Of a stretch of DNA of 64,000 nucleotides, positions 48,531 to 59,200 are shown piece after piece. This stretch comes from Salvia splendens. Lineage: Eukaryota > Streptophyta > Magnoliopsida > Lamiales > Lamiaceae. The translations under genes were made by a program, and so were the position numbers. The DNA lies in the NCBI RefSeq assembly GCF_004379255.2, contig NC_056051.1, positions 24,855,267 through 24,919,266 of the forward strand. The letters are read 5' to 3'. Every line of letters starts with the position of its first letter. Position 1 is the first letter of the stretch. Below the pieces are notes generated by a model. The model had not been told where the DNA came from and ran no database searches. It saw nothing but the letters and a program-made list of their open reading frames with translations.

Positions 48531-49126
48531 TGTTGGGATTTACGCACACAAGGCTTTCACACACTCAAGAAGATCACACACACACACTCACTGTTGTATG
48601 AGATCACACAATGCAGAAACACACACACTCACACTTTGAGTATTGAAGATGATAATCTTGGAGAGAAACTGGAAAACTCTTTATTGATTAAACTCTACTC
48701 TAAACTACATACACGGTGAGCTATTTAAAGCTCTACAATCAAGTAGCAACTGCTACTAACTAACTACAAGAAGAATCAAGAAAGCAAGAAGAATAACCGC
48801 TACATCTCAGCTAACTAACTGCTGCTCCAACGGCTAGTTCGGCTAGGTTGCTTCTTCCTTCTCGGTTCAAGACCGAACTCCTTCCTCGGCTCAAGACCGA
48901 ACTCCTTCCTCGGCTCAAGACCGAACTCCTTCTCGGCTCACAACCGAACTCTTCCTTCTCGGCTCACAACCGAACTCTTCCTTCTCGGCTAGTTCCAGCT
49001 CAAAGCCGAGCTTCCTTCTTCTGCCTTCTTCTTCTCGGCTAGTTCCAGGCTAGTTCCAGCTCGGTAAGCCGAGCTTACCGAACTCTGCCTTCTTCTTCCA
49101 ACTGAAATGAGCACTCCATTATTACA
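48531..49126 (-). repeat. 3' LTR of the copia element
   Basis: On the minus strand it runs TGTAATAATGGAGTGC to CCAACA. It contains the minisatellite at about 48860-48985 and the last codons of the polyprotein frame (stop at 48989). Confidence 0.95.
48860..48985. repeat. Minisatellite in the copia LTR, about five units of roughly 24 bp
   Basis: Units follow CTCGGCTCAAGACCGAACTC or CTCGGCTCACAACCGAACTC with spacers of TTCCTT. Each unit contains the near-inverted pair CGGCT/ACCGA. The same array is at about 53533-53658 in the other LTR. Confidence 0.9.
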
Positions 49127-52100
49127 ATTCTCCACCTGAGGGCTCATCTCAGTTCTTGCACAAACATTGATCAATTTCTTGTAATGATCAAACTTGTCTC
49201 TACCTAGAGACTTTGTTAGCATGTCAGCCGGATTGTGCAAGGTGTTAATCTTAATCACCTTCACTCTCCCCTTTTCAATCTCATCTCTAATGAAATGCAA
49301 CTTTATGTCTATGTGCTTGCTCCTTTCATGAAAACCCGGATGTTTAGCCAAGCACATAGCTGAGCTGCTGTCACAATGAATCACCATTGTCTTTTGGTCA
49401 AAACCAAAGTCAGAAATCACTCCCTGAATCCAAAAGCTCTCCTGTACAGCTGCAGTGAGAGCTATATACTCTGATTCTGTTGTTGAGAGAGCAACAACAC
49501 TTTGCAACCCTGATTTCCAGCTGATTACAGTTCCAAACATGGTGAAAAGATAACCTGTTTGGGACTTCCTGTTGTCCAGGTTTGCAGCATAGTCTGCATC
49601 ACAATAGCCCTGCACAACCTCCTCAGATTCACCTTCCCAGCCATTGAAGACAATCCTCCAGTCCTTAGTTGACTTCATGTACCTCAATATCCACTTAAGA
49701 GCATTCCAATGCTCCTTCCCCGGGTCTGCCATGTATCTGCTAGTCACTGAGATAGCATGAGCAAGATCTGGTCTTGTACAAATCATAGTATACATAACAC
49801 TTCCAACCACACTAGCATAAGGGATAGCCTCCATCTCATCAGCCTCTTGCTTAGTTTTAGGGGCTTGCTCCTTTGAAAGCTTAAAACTCTGGGACAGAGG
49901 AGTTGATGCAGCTTTTGCATTTTCCATTTTGAATCTCTGCAAAACTTTCTCAATATAGTCAGTTTGCAGCATCCACAGCTTCTTGCAGCCTCTATCTCTC
50001 TGAATATGTATGCCTAGGATCTTCCTTGACTCTCCTAGATCCTTCATTTCAAAGCTTGACTTCAGATCTTGTTTAACTTTCTGAATTTCTGTCATAGAAG
50101 GCCCTGCAAGTAGCATATCATCCACATAGAGTAATAGGTAGGCAATGGGAGTCTTGCCTGCCTTCTTGATGTAAATGCAATCATCATATTCTGACTTGGA
50201 GAAGCCAATCTTCTTCATCTGTGCATCAAACTTCTTATTCCACTGTCTAGGACTTTGCTTAAGTCCATAAAGACTTTTCTGTAACAGGCACACCTTGCCT
50301 TCTTCTCCAATCTTCACATAGCCCTCTGGCTGTTCCATGAAGATAGTTTCCTCTAGATCTCCATTTAGGAAGGCTGTCTTCACATCAAGCTGTTGTAGCT
50401 CCCAGTCAAGCTGATTCACCACAGCCAATAGGATCCTAATTGAAGTGTGCTTCACAACAGGTGCAAACACTTTATTGAAATCGATTCCCTCCTGCTGTGT
50501 AAAGCCTCTAGCCACCAGCCTTGCCTTGAACCTGACTCTATCCTTATCAGTGGTCTCAATCTTTCTTTTAAACAACCACTTACAGCTTACCAGCCTCCTT
50601 TCCTTACCATCTGTACTCAGCTTGGATTTGTCCACCAAAATCCATGTTTTGTTCTTGAGTAAAGACTCTATTTCCTCATTCATGGCTTCAATCCATCTTT
50701 CTCTATCTTTACTCTGCATAGCTTCTTTATATGTGAGTGGATCTGCGCCATCAATACTTTCAGCTGCACACAGAGCATAATACACAACATCAGAGAACTT
50801 TGTTGGTGGCCTTGTTTCTCTTCTAACTCTGTCCCTTGCAAGCTGATAGTCTCTGATAGAGTCTGATATAGACTCACCAGCCTGGTTGCCCTGAGTTGGA
50901 GCCTCTTCTTTATCTGAATCAGACTCACTCCCTGAGTCAATAACTCCACCTGCTCCTAGGTCAACCCCCACAGGCTCCACCTTGAAGAAATCACCCTCAT
51001 CTTCACTGGAGTCCAGCTTATCTTTCAGGTATGGCATCTGATCCTCCAAGAACACCACATCCCTACTCACCAAGACCTTCTGCTTACCGGGCTCAATACA
51101 CCAGAGCCTATACCCCTTAACACCCCTCTGATACCCCAACATAATACATTTCAGAGCCCTAGCTTCAAGCTTGCTTTGCCTAGCATGAGCATAGGCCACA
51201 CACCCAAACACCTTGTACTTTGAGTAGTCACTATGAGCTCCATACCATATGTAATCAGGAGTTTCAGATTTCAGGGCAGTAGATGGGCATTTATTGATGA
51301 GATAGGCTGCTGTATACACAGCCTCACCCCAGAACCTGCTGCTCAAACCAGAACCAAGAAGTAGGCACCTCACCCTCTCTAGGATTGTCCTATTCATCCT
51401 CTCCACAACACCATTTTGCTGAGGATTATCAGGAACAGTCCTATGCCTCTTCATACCCTTCTCTTTACAAAACAGATCAAACTCCGCAGACAAGAACTCT
51501 AGGTCATTGTCTGTTCTTAAGCATTTAACACTTCTACCCTTCTCTAGCTCAACCTCCTTACACCATATCTTGAACTTTGTGAGTGTTTCAGATTTTTCTT
51601 TAAGAATATATACCCACAACTTCCTTGTATAGTCATCAATGATAGCTAGATAATACTTTCCTCCACCAATTGAACACACCGGTGAAGGCCCCCAAAGATC
51701 ACTATGTATGTAGTCTAAAGGGGCTGTAGAAGAGTGAATACCTGTAGGATAGGGTGCCTTCTTAGCCTTTCCAAGTATACACTGCTCACAGGGGTTCATC
51801 TTGTTGAAATCTCCAGAGATCAGACCCTTCTTGATGAGTTCTTTCAAGCTTCCTTCAGCTGGGTGGCCCAATCTCTTGTGCCATAGCATTATGGAATCAT
51901 CTGACACTGCATTGCTTTCTCCATCAACAGCCTTAGCCTTCAGATAATAGAGAATATGCTCTCTGTCAGCCTCCATCATCACTGCATCTCCAGATTTAAC
52001 AAACAATTTTCCTTGACTCATCAATATGGTGAACCCTTTCTGCTCCAGCATTCCCAATGAGATGAGATTCCTCTTCACTTCTGGAATATACCTCACCCCA

Positions 52101-53140
52101 GTTATGATCTTTATAGAGCCATCTTGTAGGCTTAGCTTTACCTTCCCTATTCCTCTGATCTGACAAATGTGATTATTACCCAGCACCACAGTGCCGGCTG
52201 CTTCTTGAAGGTCATGAAACCAGCTCCTATTTGGGCACATATGGAAGCTGCACCCTGAGTCCATAATCCACCTATGACTGACCCCACTGTCACTAATATT
52301 CATGAGTTGAGCCGGGGGATCAGCACTCTCCACACAATCAGATTGGTTGTGTCCCTCAGAGGCTATCTTTCTCTTCCATGCATGACAATCTTTCTTCAAA
52401 TGTCCAGGTTTCTTGCACCAATAGCAAGCTCTGGTTTCCTTCTGAGCATCAGAACTTGAGGGTTTAGAGCCCTCAAACTTCTTCTTGAAGTTCTGCTTCT
52501 TGAACTTCTTCACATTCAAGGCCTCTGCAGCTTGAACATTGGAGCTTGCAGAGCCTCTGTTGGCTGTCTTCTGGAGTTCTTTGGCCATCAAGGCTGAATA
52601 GACTTCTGCATAGGTGATAGGTTTATCTCTTCCATAGATAATTGCATCACTTAGCTGGTCATACGAGCTAGGCAAGGCATTCAATGTGAGAATGGCCTTA
52701 TCCTCATCTGAAATCTTGACATCAACAGATCCCAGGTCATCAATGATCTTGTTGAACTCCTCTAGCTGCTCAATGATGGACCTATCTCCAGAAAAACTAT
52801 AGGCATACAGCCTCTTCATGAGATACAGCCGGTTAGCCAAGGATTTGGCCAAGTAAACTTCATCTAACTTGTCCAAGATCTCCACCGCAGTCTTGGCTTC
52901 TTGAACTTCCCTCAAGACCTTATCTCCAAGGCACAGAATCACTGCAGAATGTGCCTTGAGCTGCATCTCCTCCATCTTTGCCTGAGCTTTATCATCAAGC
53001 ACTGGAGCCTTTCCTTTCTCCTCTGGTTTTGCAAGAACTGCGGCCAAGCCTTGTTGAATCAAAACCGCCTTCATCTTCATCTTCCACAGGCTATAATCAT
53101 TCTTGCCTGTAAACTTTTCTGCATCAAGCCTTGCTGCCAT
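48989..53140 (-). CDS. Copia-type gag-pol polyprotein, intact
   Basis: A single frame of 1,383 residues without stops. Order: gag (1-230, with DYSLWKMKMKAVLIQQGL near the start); CCHC knuckle C239, C242, H247, C252; protease DSG at 294-296; integrase zinc region H421, H426, C451, C454; integrase catalytic D481, D544, E580; reverse transcriptase with YVDDM at 1005-1009; RNase H with DADYA and TESEYIA near the C-terminus. Integrase before reverse transcriptase marks Ty1/copia; the motifs resemble the Tnt1/Tork group. The catalytic block reads RTDNDLEF, where most relatives have glycine after DN. The last 46 codons run into the 3' LTR, so the true functional end may be RNase H. Start at 53140 is 64 bp inside the 5' LTR boundary. 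Confidence 0.96.
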   Translation of the reverse strand: MAARLDAEKFTGKNDYSLWKMKMKAVLIQQGLAAVLAKPEEKGKAPVLDDKAQAKMEEMQLKAHSAVILCLGDKVLREVQEAKTAVEILDKLDEVYLAKSLANRLYLMKRLYAYSFSGDRSIIEQLEEFNKIIDDLGSVDVKISDEDKAILTLNALPSSYDQLSDAIIYGRDKPITYAEVYSALMAKELQKTANRGSASSNVQAAEALNVKKFKKQNFKKKFEGSKPSSSDAQKETRACYWCKKPGHLKKDCHAWKRKIASEGHNQSDCVESADPPAQLMNISDSGVSHRWIMDSGCSFHMCPNRSWFHDLQEAAGTVVLGNNHICQIRGIGKVKLSLQDGSIKIITGVRYIPEVKRNLISLGMLEQKGFTILMSQGKLFVKSGDAVMMEADREHILYYLKAKAVDGESNAVSDDSIMLWHKRLGHPAEGSLKELIKKGLISGDFNKMNPCEQCILGKAKKAPYPTGIHSSTAPLDYIHSDLWGPSPVCSIGGGKYYLAIIDDYTRKLWVYILKEKSETLTKFKIWCKEVELEKGRSVKCLRTDNDLEFLSAEFDLFCKEKGMKRHRTVPDNPQQNGVVERMNRTILERVRCLLLGSGLSSRFWGEAVYTAAYLINKCPSTALKSETPDYIWYGAHSDYSKYKVFGCVAYAHARQSKLEARALKCIMLGYQRGVKGYRLWCIEPGKQKVLVSRDVVFLEDQMPYLKDKLDSSEDEGDFFKVEPVGVDLGAGGVIDSGSESDSDKEEAPTQGNQAGESISDSIRDYQLARDRVRRETRPPTKFSDVVYYALCAAESIDGADPLTYKEAMQSKDRERWIEAMNEEIESLLKNKTWILVDKSKLSTDGKERRLVSCKWLFKRKIETTDKDRVRFKARLVARGFTQQEGIDFNKVFAPVVKHTSIRILLAVVNQLDWELQQLDVKTAFLNGDLEETIFMEQPEGYVKIGEEGKVCLLQKSLYGLKQSPRQWNKKFDAQMKKIGFSKSEYDDCIYIKKAGKTPIAYLLLYVDDMLLAGPSMTEIQKVKQDLKSSFEMKDLGESRKILGIHIQRDRGCKKLWMLQTDYIEKVLQRFKMENAKAASTPLSQSFKLSKEQAPKTKQEADEMEAIPYASVVGSVMYTMICTRPDLAHAISVTSRYMADPGKEHWNALKWILRYMKSTKDWRIVFNGWEGESEEVVQGYCDADYAANLDNRKSQTGYLFTMFGTVISWKSGLQSVVALSTTESEYIALTAAVQESFWIQGVISDFGFDQKTMVIHCDSSSAMCLAKHPGFHERSKHIDIKLHFIRDEIEKGRVKVIKINTLHNPADMLTKSLGRDKFDHYKKLINVCARTEMSPQVENCNNGVLISVGRRRQSSVSSAYRAGTSLELAEKKKAEEGSSALSWN

Positions 53141-53185
53141 CTCTGAAACCGTTTGATCCTCTGCAAATCAGCTTCAATATCCCTT

Positions 53186-53201
53186 CCCACAGACGGCGCC
53201 A
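53186..53201 (-). other. Primer-binding site of the copia element
   Basis: Read on the minus strand, TGGCGCCGTCTGTGGG starts 2 bases after the 5' LTR. The TGGCGCC start is a common plant retrotransposon primer motif. Which tRNA it fits is not determined. Confidence 0.7.
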
Positions 53202-53203
53202 CT

Positions 53204-53799
53204 TGTTGGGATTTACGCACACAAGGCTTTCACACACTCAAGAAGATCACACACACACACTCACTGTTGTATGAGATCACACAATGCAGAAACACACACA
53301 CTCACACTTTGAGTATTGAAGATGATAATCTTGGAGAGAAACTGGAAAACTCTTTATTGATTAAACTCTACTCTAAACTACATACACGGTGAGCTATTTA
53401 AAGCTCTACAATCAAGTAGCAACTGCTACTAACTAACTACAAGAAGAATCAAGAAAGCAAGAAGAATAACCGCTACATCTCAGCTAACTAACTGCTGCTC
53501 CAACGGCTAGTTCGGCTAGGTTGCTTCTTCCTTCTCGGTTCAAGACCGAACTCCTTCCTCGGCTCAAGACCGAACTCCTTCCTCGGCTCAAGACCGAACT
53601 CCTTCTCGGCTCACAACCGAACTCTTCCTTCTCGGCTCACAACCGAACTCTTCCTTCTCGGCTAGTTCCAGCTCAAAGCCGAGCTTCCTTCTTCTGCCTT
53701 CTTCTTCTCGGCTAGTTCCAGGCTAGTTCCAGCTAGGTAAGCCGAGCTTACCGAACTCTGCCTTCTTCTTCCAACTGAAATGAGCACTCCATTATTACA
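53204..53799 (-). repeat. 5' LTR of the copia element
   Basis: 596 bp, identical to the other LTR except for one base at about 53734. It should hold the element promoter for minus-strand transcription. Confidence 0.95.
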
Positions 53800-53804
53800 A
53801 ATAT

Positions 53805-54770
53805 CTTAAAGCATTTTGCTAATTAATAAATGTTGCCCTTCTTCACTTTTTTCCCCAATAATGAAGTTTCAACCATTTGAAAAGTATTGTATCCATCGTA
53901 TGTTGAAGTGATGAAATTACATGTTTATCACATTTTAAACACGTTTTTAGATTAATTCCTTTGGTAGTCCTAACATATAAGTAAGAATTATTAGTATGAG
54001 AGTACAACGGTGAATACAATGATTAATACCTGAGATCAAAGGTCTCTTATTTAACTCGCAACTTTTAAATTTTGGTCATTTTGTCTCACCCCAATAGTAA
54101 TTTATCAAAATAGGTGAAAAGCCTAGTAGAAATTCGAGGCTTCATGATCTCCAGCAAGACGACCTAGAGACCTGATGAAAGCACTTTAGTGTAGGTATAA
54201 TACATATTAGAACTATAATCAAGAGTAACTTACTTTAATACATATAGAAGAACAAATCACATAATGCAATCTCTTTTCTTCGTAATAATAATAATTTTTA
54301 TGTATATACTAAAAATTACACATATAACAATCTTGTTTTATCTATGGGATGAGTTTGAACAAAGCTCAAACCGTATTCGAATCAAACTCCGACCAACATA
54401 CATAGTGAGCGGGCACGCACGCACGAGAGAATTTGTCCTTACATATTGTACACTTCCATATATTCTTATATTATTTATTAGACTAGTAAAGTATTTTAGA
54501 GATATTATAATTTTTTTAAACTAGAGACATCATAATAAAACCTTATTCTTTAACCTAGTAAATTATTTAGAGATATTATAATTTTCTTTTTGAAACTAGA
54601 GACATCATGATAAAATCGTATTCTTTACCCTAATAAAATATTCTAGACATATTAGTATAATTTTATTTTTGAAACTAGAGACATCATAATAATATTTTAA
54701 AAAATAATAAAAAATAAGTAGATTGCGCCAATAATTGTCATATCCTAATAGATTCGAGATCTCCCCAACT
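53805..54770. other. Intergenic region with a three-unit tandem repeat
   Basis: AT-rich DNA between the copia element and the MITE upstream of RPI. No coding region is supported. Confidence 0.55.
54486..54690. repeat. Three diverged tandem units of about 70-78 bp
   Basis: Each unit carries a TAGAGATATTATAATTTT-like block, then AAACTAGAGACATCAT(A/G)ATAA. The units end near 54540, 54617 and 54690. Confidence 0.8.
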
Positions 54771-55141
54771 CATACAAAATGTGTCATCTTTGTTTCATAT
54801 TAGTACAAAAAGTTTGAAGTTGACATAAATTATACAAAAGTTTCTTTCGTGTTTCAATTTAGTACATTCCGTTATGTGTTTAAATGATGTTAATTTTTTT
54901 ACTTATATGACGTATAAACCATGAAACAATGATAAAAAATTTTGTATCAATATGAAACAATAAAAAAAATCTTTTGTACCAACATGAAACAATGATGAAA
55001 CATTTTGTACTTCATATAGACAAAGAGTTAACGCGATTTAAACACATATAACAGAATATACTAAATTGAAACACTAAATAAATTTTTTGTATGATTTATG
55101 TCCATTTATTCATATGAAACAAAAGTAATACATTTTGTATG
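54771..55141. mobile_element. MITE of about 371 bp next to the RPI promoter
   Basis: Terminal inverted repeats start CATACAAAATGTGTCATC at the left and, inverted, CATACAAAATGTATTACT at the right. They extend over 100 bp with TTTGTTTCATAT, GTGTTTCAATTTAGTA and TTATGTGTTTAAA-type blocks. No coding capacity. It ends about 97 bp before the RPI TATA box. A target duplication is not obvious, so the superfamily is open. Confidence 0.82.
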
Positions 55142-55237
55142 AATTATGTATGTATCCCTCACCCCTATCCAAAATCACGCCTCCACTTGTTTTCCCTGTC
55201 CTCCGCATTCCCCCAGTCGCCGCCGCTCCTTTCCATC

Positions 55238-55244
55238 TATAAAA
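55238..55244 (+). promoter_or_regulatory. TATA box of the RPI gene
   Basis: TATAAAA lies 148 bp before the start codon. The stretch between is a C/T- and A-rich leader (CTTCTCTCTCC), typical of highly expressed plant genes. Confidence 0.7.
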
Positions 55245-55385
55245 TCCCACCCCCAACCCTAATCCCTCTCCTCACACAAACATTTCCACAAACACCATAT
55301 CTTCTCTCTCCACCACACAATTCCAAATTCCTCCTCTCCTCAAAACCAAATCCAAACTTCAATTTCTCAATCCCAATTCGCCGCC

Positions 55386-56249
55386 ATGGCCATTGCTCAA
55401 CGGATCGCCCGCGCCGCGGTGGAGCAGCCGAAGCTAGTCGGCCCCGCCGCGCCTCCGCTGCTGCAGGCCGTCGCCCTCACGCAGGACGATTTGAAGAAGA
55501 TCGCCGCTTACAAGGCCGTCGAGCACGTGAAATCCGGCATGGTGGTGGGGCTCGGCACCGGCTCCACGGCCAAGCACGCCGTCGACCGAATCGCGCAGCT
55601 CCTCCGCCAGGGGAAGCTGAAAAACATCGTCGGCGTGCCGACGTCAACGCAGACGCACGAGCAGGCAGTCTCGCTCGGCATCCCCCTCTCGGATCTCGGC
55701 TCCCACCCCGTCGTCGATTTGGCGATCGACGGCGCGGATGAGGTCGATCCCTCGCTCAATTTGGTTAAGGGGCGCGGAGGGAGCCTATTGAGGGAGAAAA
55801 TGGTGGAATCTGTCGCGAAGAAATTCATCGTGATTGTTGACGAATCGAAATTGGTGAAATACGTCGGCGGAAGCAGGCTCGCAATGCCGGTTGAGGTCGT
55901 GCAGTTTAGCTGGAGCCATTCGCTGAAGAGGCTTGAGGCGCTATTCGCGCACGCCGGCTGTGTAGCACAGCTGCGGAAGGCGGCGGCGGAGGGCGGCGGG
56001 AAAAAGCCCTATGTGACTGACAACAACAATTACATAATTGATTTGTATTTCGAGAAGGAAATTGGGGATTTGAATAGGGCGAGCGATGCGGTGTTGAGGC
56101 TTCCTGGAATCGTCGATCACGGGATGTTTATCGGATTAGCAACCTCTGTGATTATCGCCGGAGTCGACGGCGTCACGATCAAGACGAAGAAAGGGAATGA
56201 GATTGAGCTGGATTATTTTTGCTACAGCGATTTGAGGAAAGGGTTATAA
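55386..56249 (+). CDS. RPI: Ribose-5-phosphate isomerase A
   Basis: The enzyme interconverts ribose 5-phosphate and ribulose 5-phosphate in the pentose phosphate pathway. The gene is intronless and encodes 287 residues. Motifs: phosphate-binding GLGTGSTA (55-62), VGVPTST (82-88), catalytic-site DGADEVD (115-121), KGRGG (128-132) followed by REK with the expected catalytic glutamate at 137, and a C-terminal DGVTIKTKKGNEIE stretch. The N-terminus of about 30 residues (MAIAQRIARA...) is short and lacks a clear chloroplast transit peptide. This fits the cytosolic RPI1/RPI2 type of plants rather than the plastid RPI3 form (inference). The GC-rich coding sequence contrasts with flanking AT-rich DNA. 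The start is the first ATG, in good context (GCCGCCATGG). Confidence 0.96.
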   Translation: MAIAQRIARAAVEQPKLVGPAAPPLLQAVALTQDDLKKIAAYKAVEHVKSGMVVGLGTGSTAKHAVDRIAQLLRQGKLKNIVGVPTSTQTHEQAVSLGIPLSDLGSHPVVDLAIDGADEVDPSLNLVKGRGGSLLREKMVESVAKKFIVIVDESKLVKYVGGSRLAMPVEVVQFSWSHSLKRLEALFAHAGCVAQLRKAAAEGGGKKPYVTDNNNYIIDLYFEKEIGDLNRASDAVLRLPGIVDHGMFIGLATSVIIAGVDGVTIKTKKGNEIELDYFCYSDLRKGL

Positions 56250-59200
56250 ATTAGGGTTATTGATTTGGGGATTTTTTATTTACGCTCCTATTTCTATGGA
56301 TGAAATTTTGGTAGGAAGATTAGGAAGCTTATTTATTTAACTTTTGTCGTTTAACTATGAAAAAGGTGGGATTTTTCTGGTATTTATAACAAGGATTGAT
56401 GCCAATTTACATGATCCAGATTATTTTATTTTTATATTCATAAAGTTCTTGAATTTTGTTGGAAAGTTTCGAATTTATTGAGCAAATTGTTATTCTGGGA
56501 TTCTTGATTTACTGAGGTGCTCCTTTTCGATCAATATGTTGTTTTGTTCTACTTAGTGTTAAAGTAGTTGTTAGATTCATTGTTTTTTTTCCTACATGAA
56601 GATGAAAGAATCTAGGCCAAAATCTTTTGGTAGTATTATTTACTTCCTCAGTCCATATTTTTGTCTATTTGTTTATGATGAATATATTGTTCACACAGTA
56701 CAAAAAATAAGTTTTACACTTCAAACTAATGTTAACAAATGGAAAAATTGTTATTTAAATTGCAATTTTTAGTTGACTTATGCATAACTTAAAAAAACAA
56801 CTAATTAAATTCTAAATTTTTGCATATTTAATATTTTTCAATTGTCCTATATAATTAAAATTTTTATTAAATTTGATTTAAATAATAATTTTTGGTTAAG
56901 TTTAAGATAAATTTAGTACTCCTTGGCTCCTTGCTTTATGATGGTAAATTTTAGATGATTATTATGTTATTGGTGAAGATATAATGACAAAATGTAAAAA
57001 ATCACAATAAATTTCGTTATAAATTTTAACCACATAGAAAATTAGCTATTTTTATAAATTATAAAATTAACTAGAATGTTAATTAAAAATTATAATTTAA
57101 ATAATAATTTTTCCTGATAAAAAAATGTCTAAAAAGACGAACACTGAATATTTGATGAGGTCATCATGCAACTAAAATAAAAAGGCATCATGCAACTAAA
57201 GTTAAAATATATACATACAAAGATTTCCAACATAGTGCTATTCTGAAATTGCTACGAATAAATTATCAAGCCCACCAGGCCCACTACAATATCACCCATT
57301 TATTTCAATTGGTATTGGGCTTTAAGAACCCACCGCAAAACCCGAATAAAACCAAAGATTTGGTTTTTAATAGGAGTATGTTGTAAAAAAAAAGTAAAAA
57401 TAATCAAAGATACTCCATATTTAAGGTGCATGTATGTGTGTTGACCTAAGTGTAGAATACTTCATATTCGAGGTCAATAGTTAGGATTCAATTCAATGTG
57501 ACATGATCTTTAAAATTTAATGTTACATTGGCAAAAAAATGTATGCTATGAAAAACGTAAAGAAAACTTTTTAGGTAGGCTCTAGTGTTTTGTATTAATG
57601 TTACTAATCTCACGTAAATAAAAATTCAACCACGTGTCGGTCACATCTACCTTTCTAATGCATAAGTACTCTAGTCTACAATTTTATATTTTTATACTAT
57701 ATTATTTAAATTGTGCAATTTATAAAATTAGTAATAAATTATTTTAATTCAAAAATACACACTTCAAATAAAAATACAAACTTAAAGTTTAAATTAAAAA
57801 TAACACTTATTACAATTGTAAAAGCTACATAATTCAAATATGAAATATTATAATAAAATAATGTAAACATGCAATTTTTTGTTGTTTTTATTTAACCATG
57901 TAATTACTCAATTTTGCAAAATTCATTTGACATCCTTCGAAATCCGTGAATTCTCTTCCAACCCTAAATTTCACGTCTTTCACGAGCCTAAATAAGTTAG
58001 ACATATCTCCTTCACGGTTGAAGGAAAGAAGGAAAAGAATAAAGAAAAAGGAAGATTAAAAGTAAGATAGAAAAAGAAATGGGAAAAGGATGCGGTTTTG
58101 TCATGCAACACCACTTTGTGCTACAATAAAACACAACTTGTTGATAAGATATTTTCTCTTCAAATCAATATTTCGGATATTTGAGTTACCACAAAATAAA
58201 TAAGAAACTACTATTATTCTCATTAAAAATATATTAAAAATTTTCAATCCGTGTGAAAGTTGAATAAAATGTAGCCGACCTAACTTTGATGCTAACAACT
58301 TAATTTGACAAAATTGAAGACGTAGAAGCAATCCAACTTATTAGGCATGTTCATTAAATGATTGCGTAATCTATAGGGATCCATTATTATGAGTCAATAT
58401 TTGTTTTCATCTACTACTTATCTAATGCCTACATTTCCAACTCGAAAATAAAACACTTACAAAAATGATGAAATATCTATCAAAACATTGGATTTTATCA
58501 AGAAAGAGATGTGTGTTACTCAATTATATAAACCTCTAATTTATGCCTTAGGTGATATGGAAGAAACGAACATTATGCTTTTGATTTAATTATGTTTTGT
58601 TTTGCATGTTCGTCCAATTTGATCGTGTGCTTGTGCAAGTGACTTATACTTTGCTTAATCATTAATAAACATGCATATGCATTGGAAACAAATATAAAAA
58701 AGTGAAAAAATAAAGGCCGAAATTAAAGGGAAAGTAAAGTGACAAAAGTTGCATAAATGAATGAATAAAGCATGTAATTGCGCTTACATGACACAAGGCA
58801 TTGAAAGCGGCTTCAAACCATATTTTTAATATATTTATTCATTTTATTCTACTAGTATAATTTATAAAGTTCATTCATAAAGGTATAATTTAAGTTTATT
58901 AATCAGGAATTACACATACCAAAGGATTATTCTTAATTCCAATTTCCTTTATCTTACTCTGATCTTTTAAGTTCATACATGCAAATCGTAATCTAATTTA
59001 ATTTTTTATATTATCGGTAGTAATAATTTATAATAGAATCATTTCTTGGATTCGGAGTCACGTAGGCTTGGTTACAAAAGTTAAAAAATGGTTTCTATTA
59101 ATTGGATGTGGAATTCAACCAATTTTATCATGAATTATCGACTTTGATAAATTAGTATTTAAATTAAAATAAAAGTATAATTTTCGGTGCTTGAAAGTTT

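Larger units (their letters stand above)
48531..53799 (-). mobile_element. Complete Ty1/copia LTR retrotransposon, 5,269 bp
   Basis: Two 596 bp LTRs (48531-49126 and 53204-53799) differ at one base that I can see, C versus A in CCAGCTCGGTAA/CCAGCTAGGTAA. A perfect 5 bp duplication AATAT flanks the element (48526-48530 and 53800-53804). On the minus strand a primer-binding site starting TGGCGCCGTCTGTGGG follows the 5' LTR (53201-53186). A purine-rich CAGGTGGAGAAT (49138-49127) precedes the 3' LTR. One uninterrupted polyprotein fills the interior. The near-identical LTRs and open frame indicate a very recent insertion, possibly still mobile. Confidence 0.96.

Noticed and set aside
48860..48985. 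Regular short repeats that could suggest a CRISPR array
   Set aside because: Units are contiguous without unique spacers, lie in a retrotransposon LTR, and the genome is a plant.
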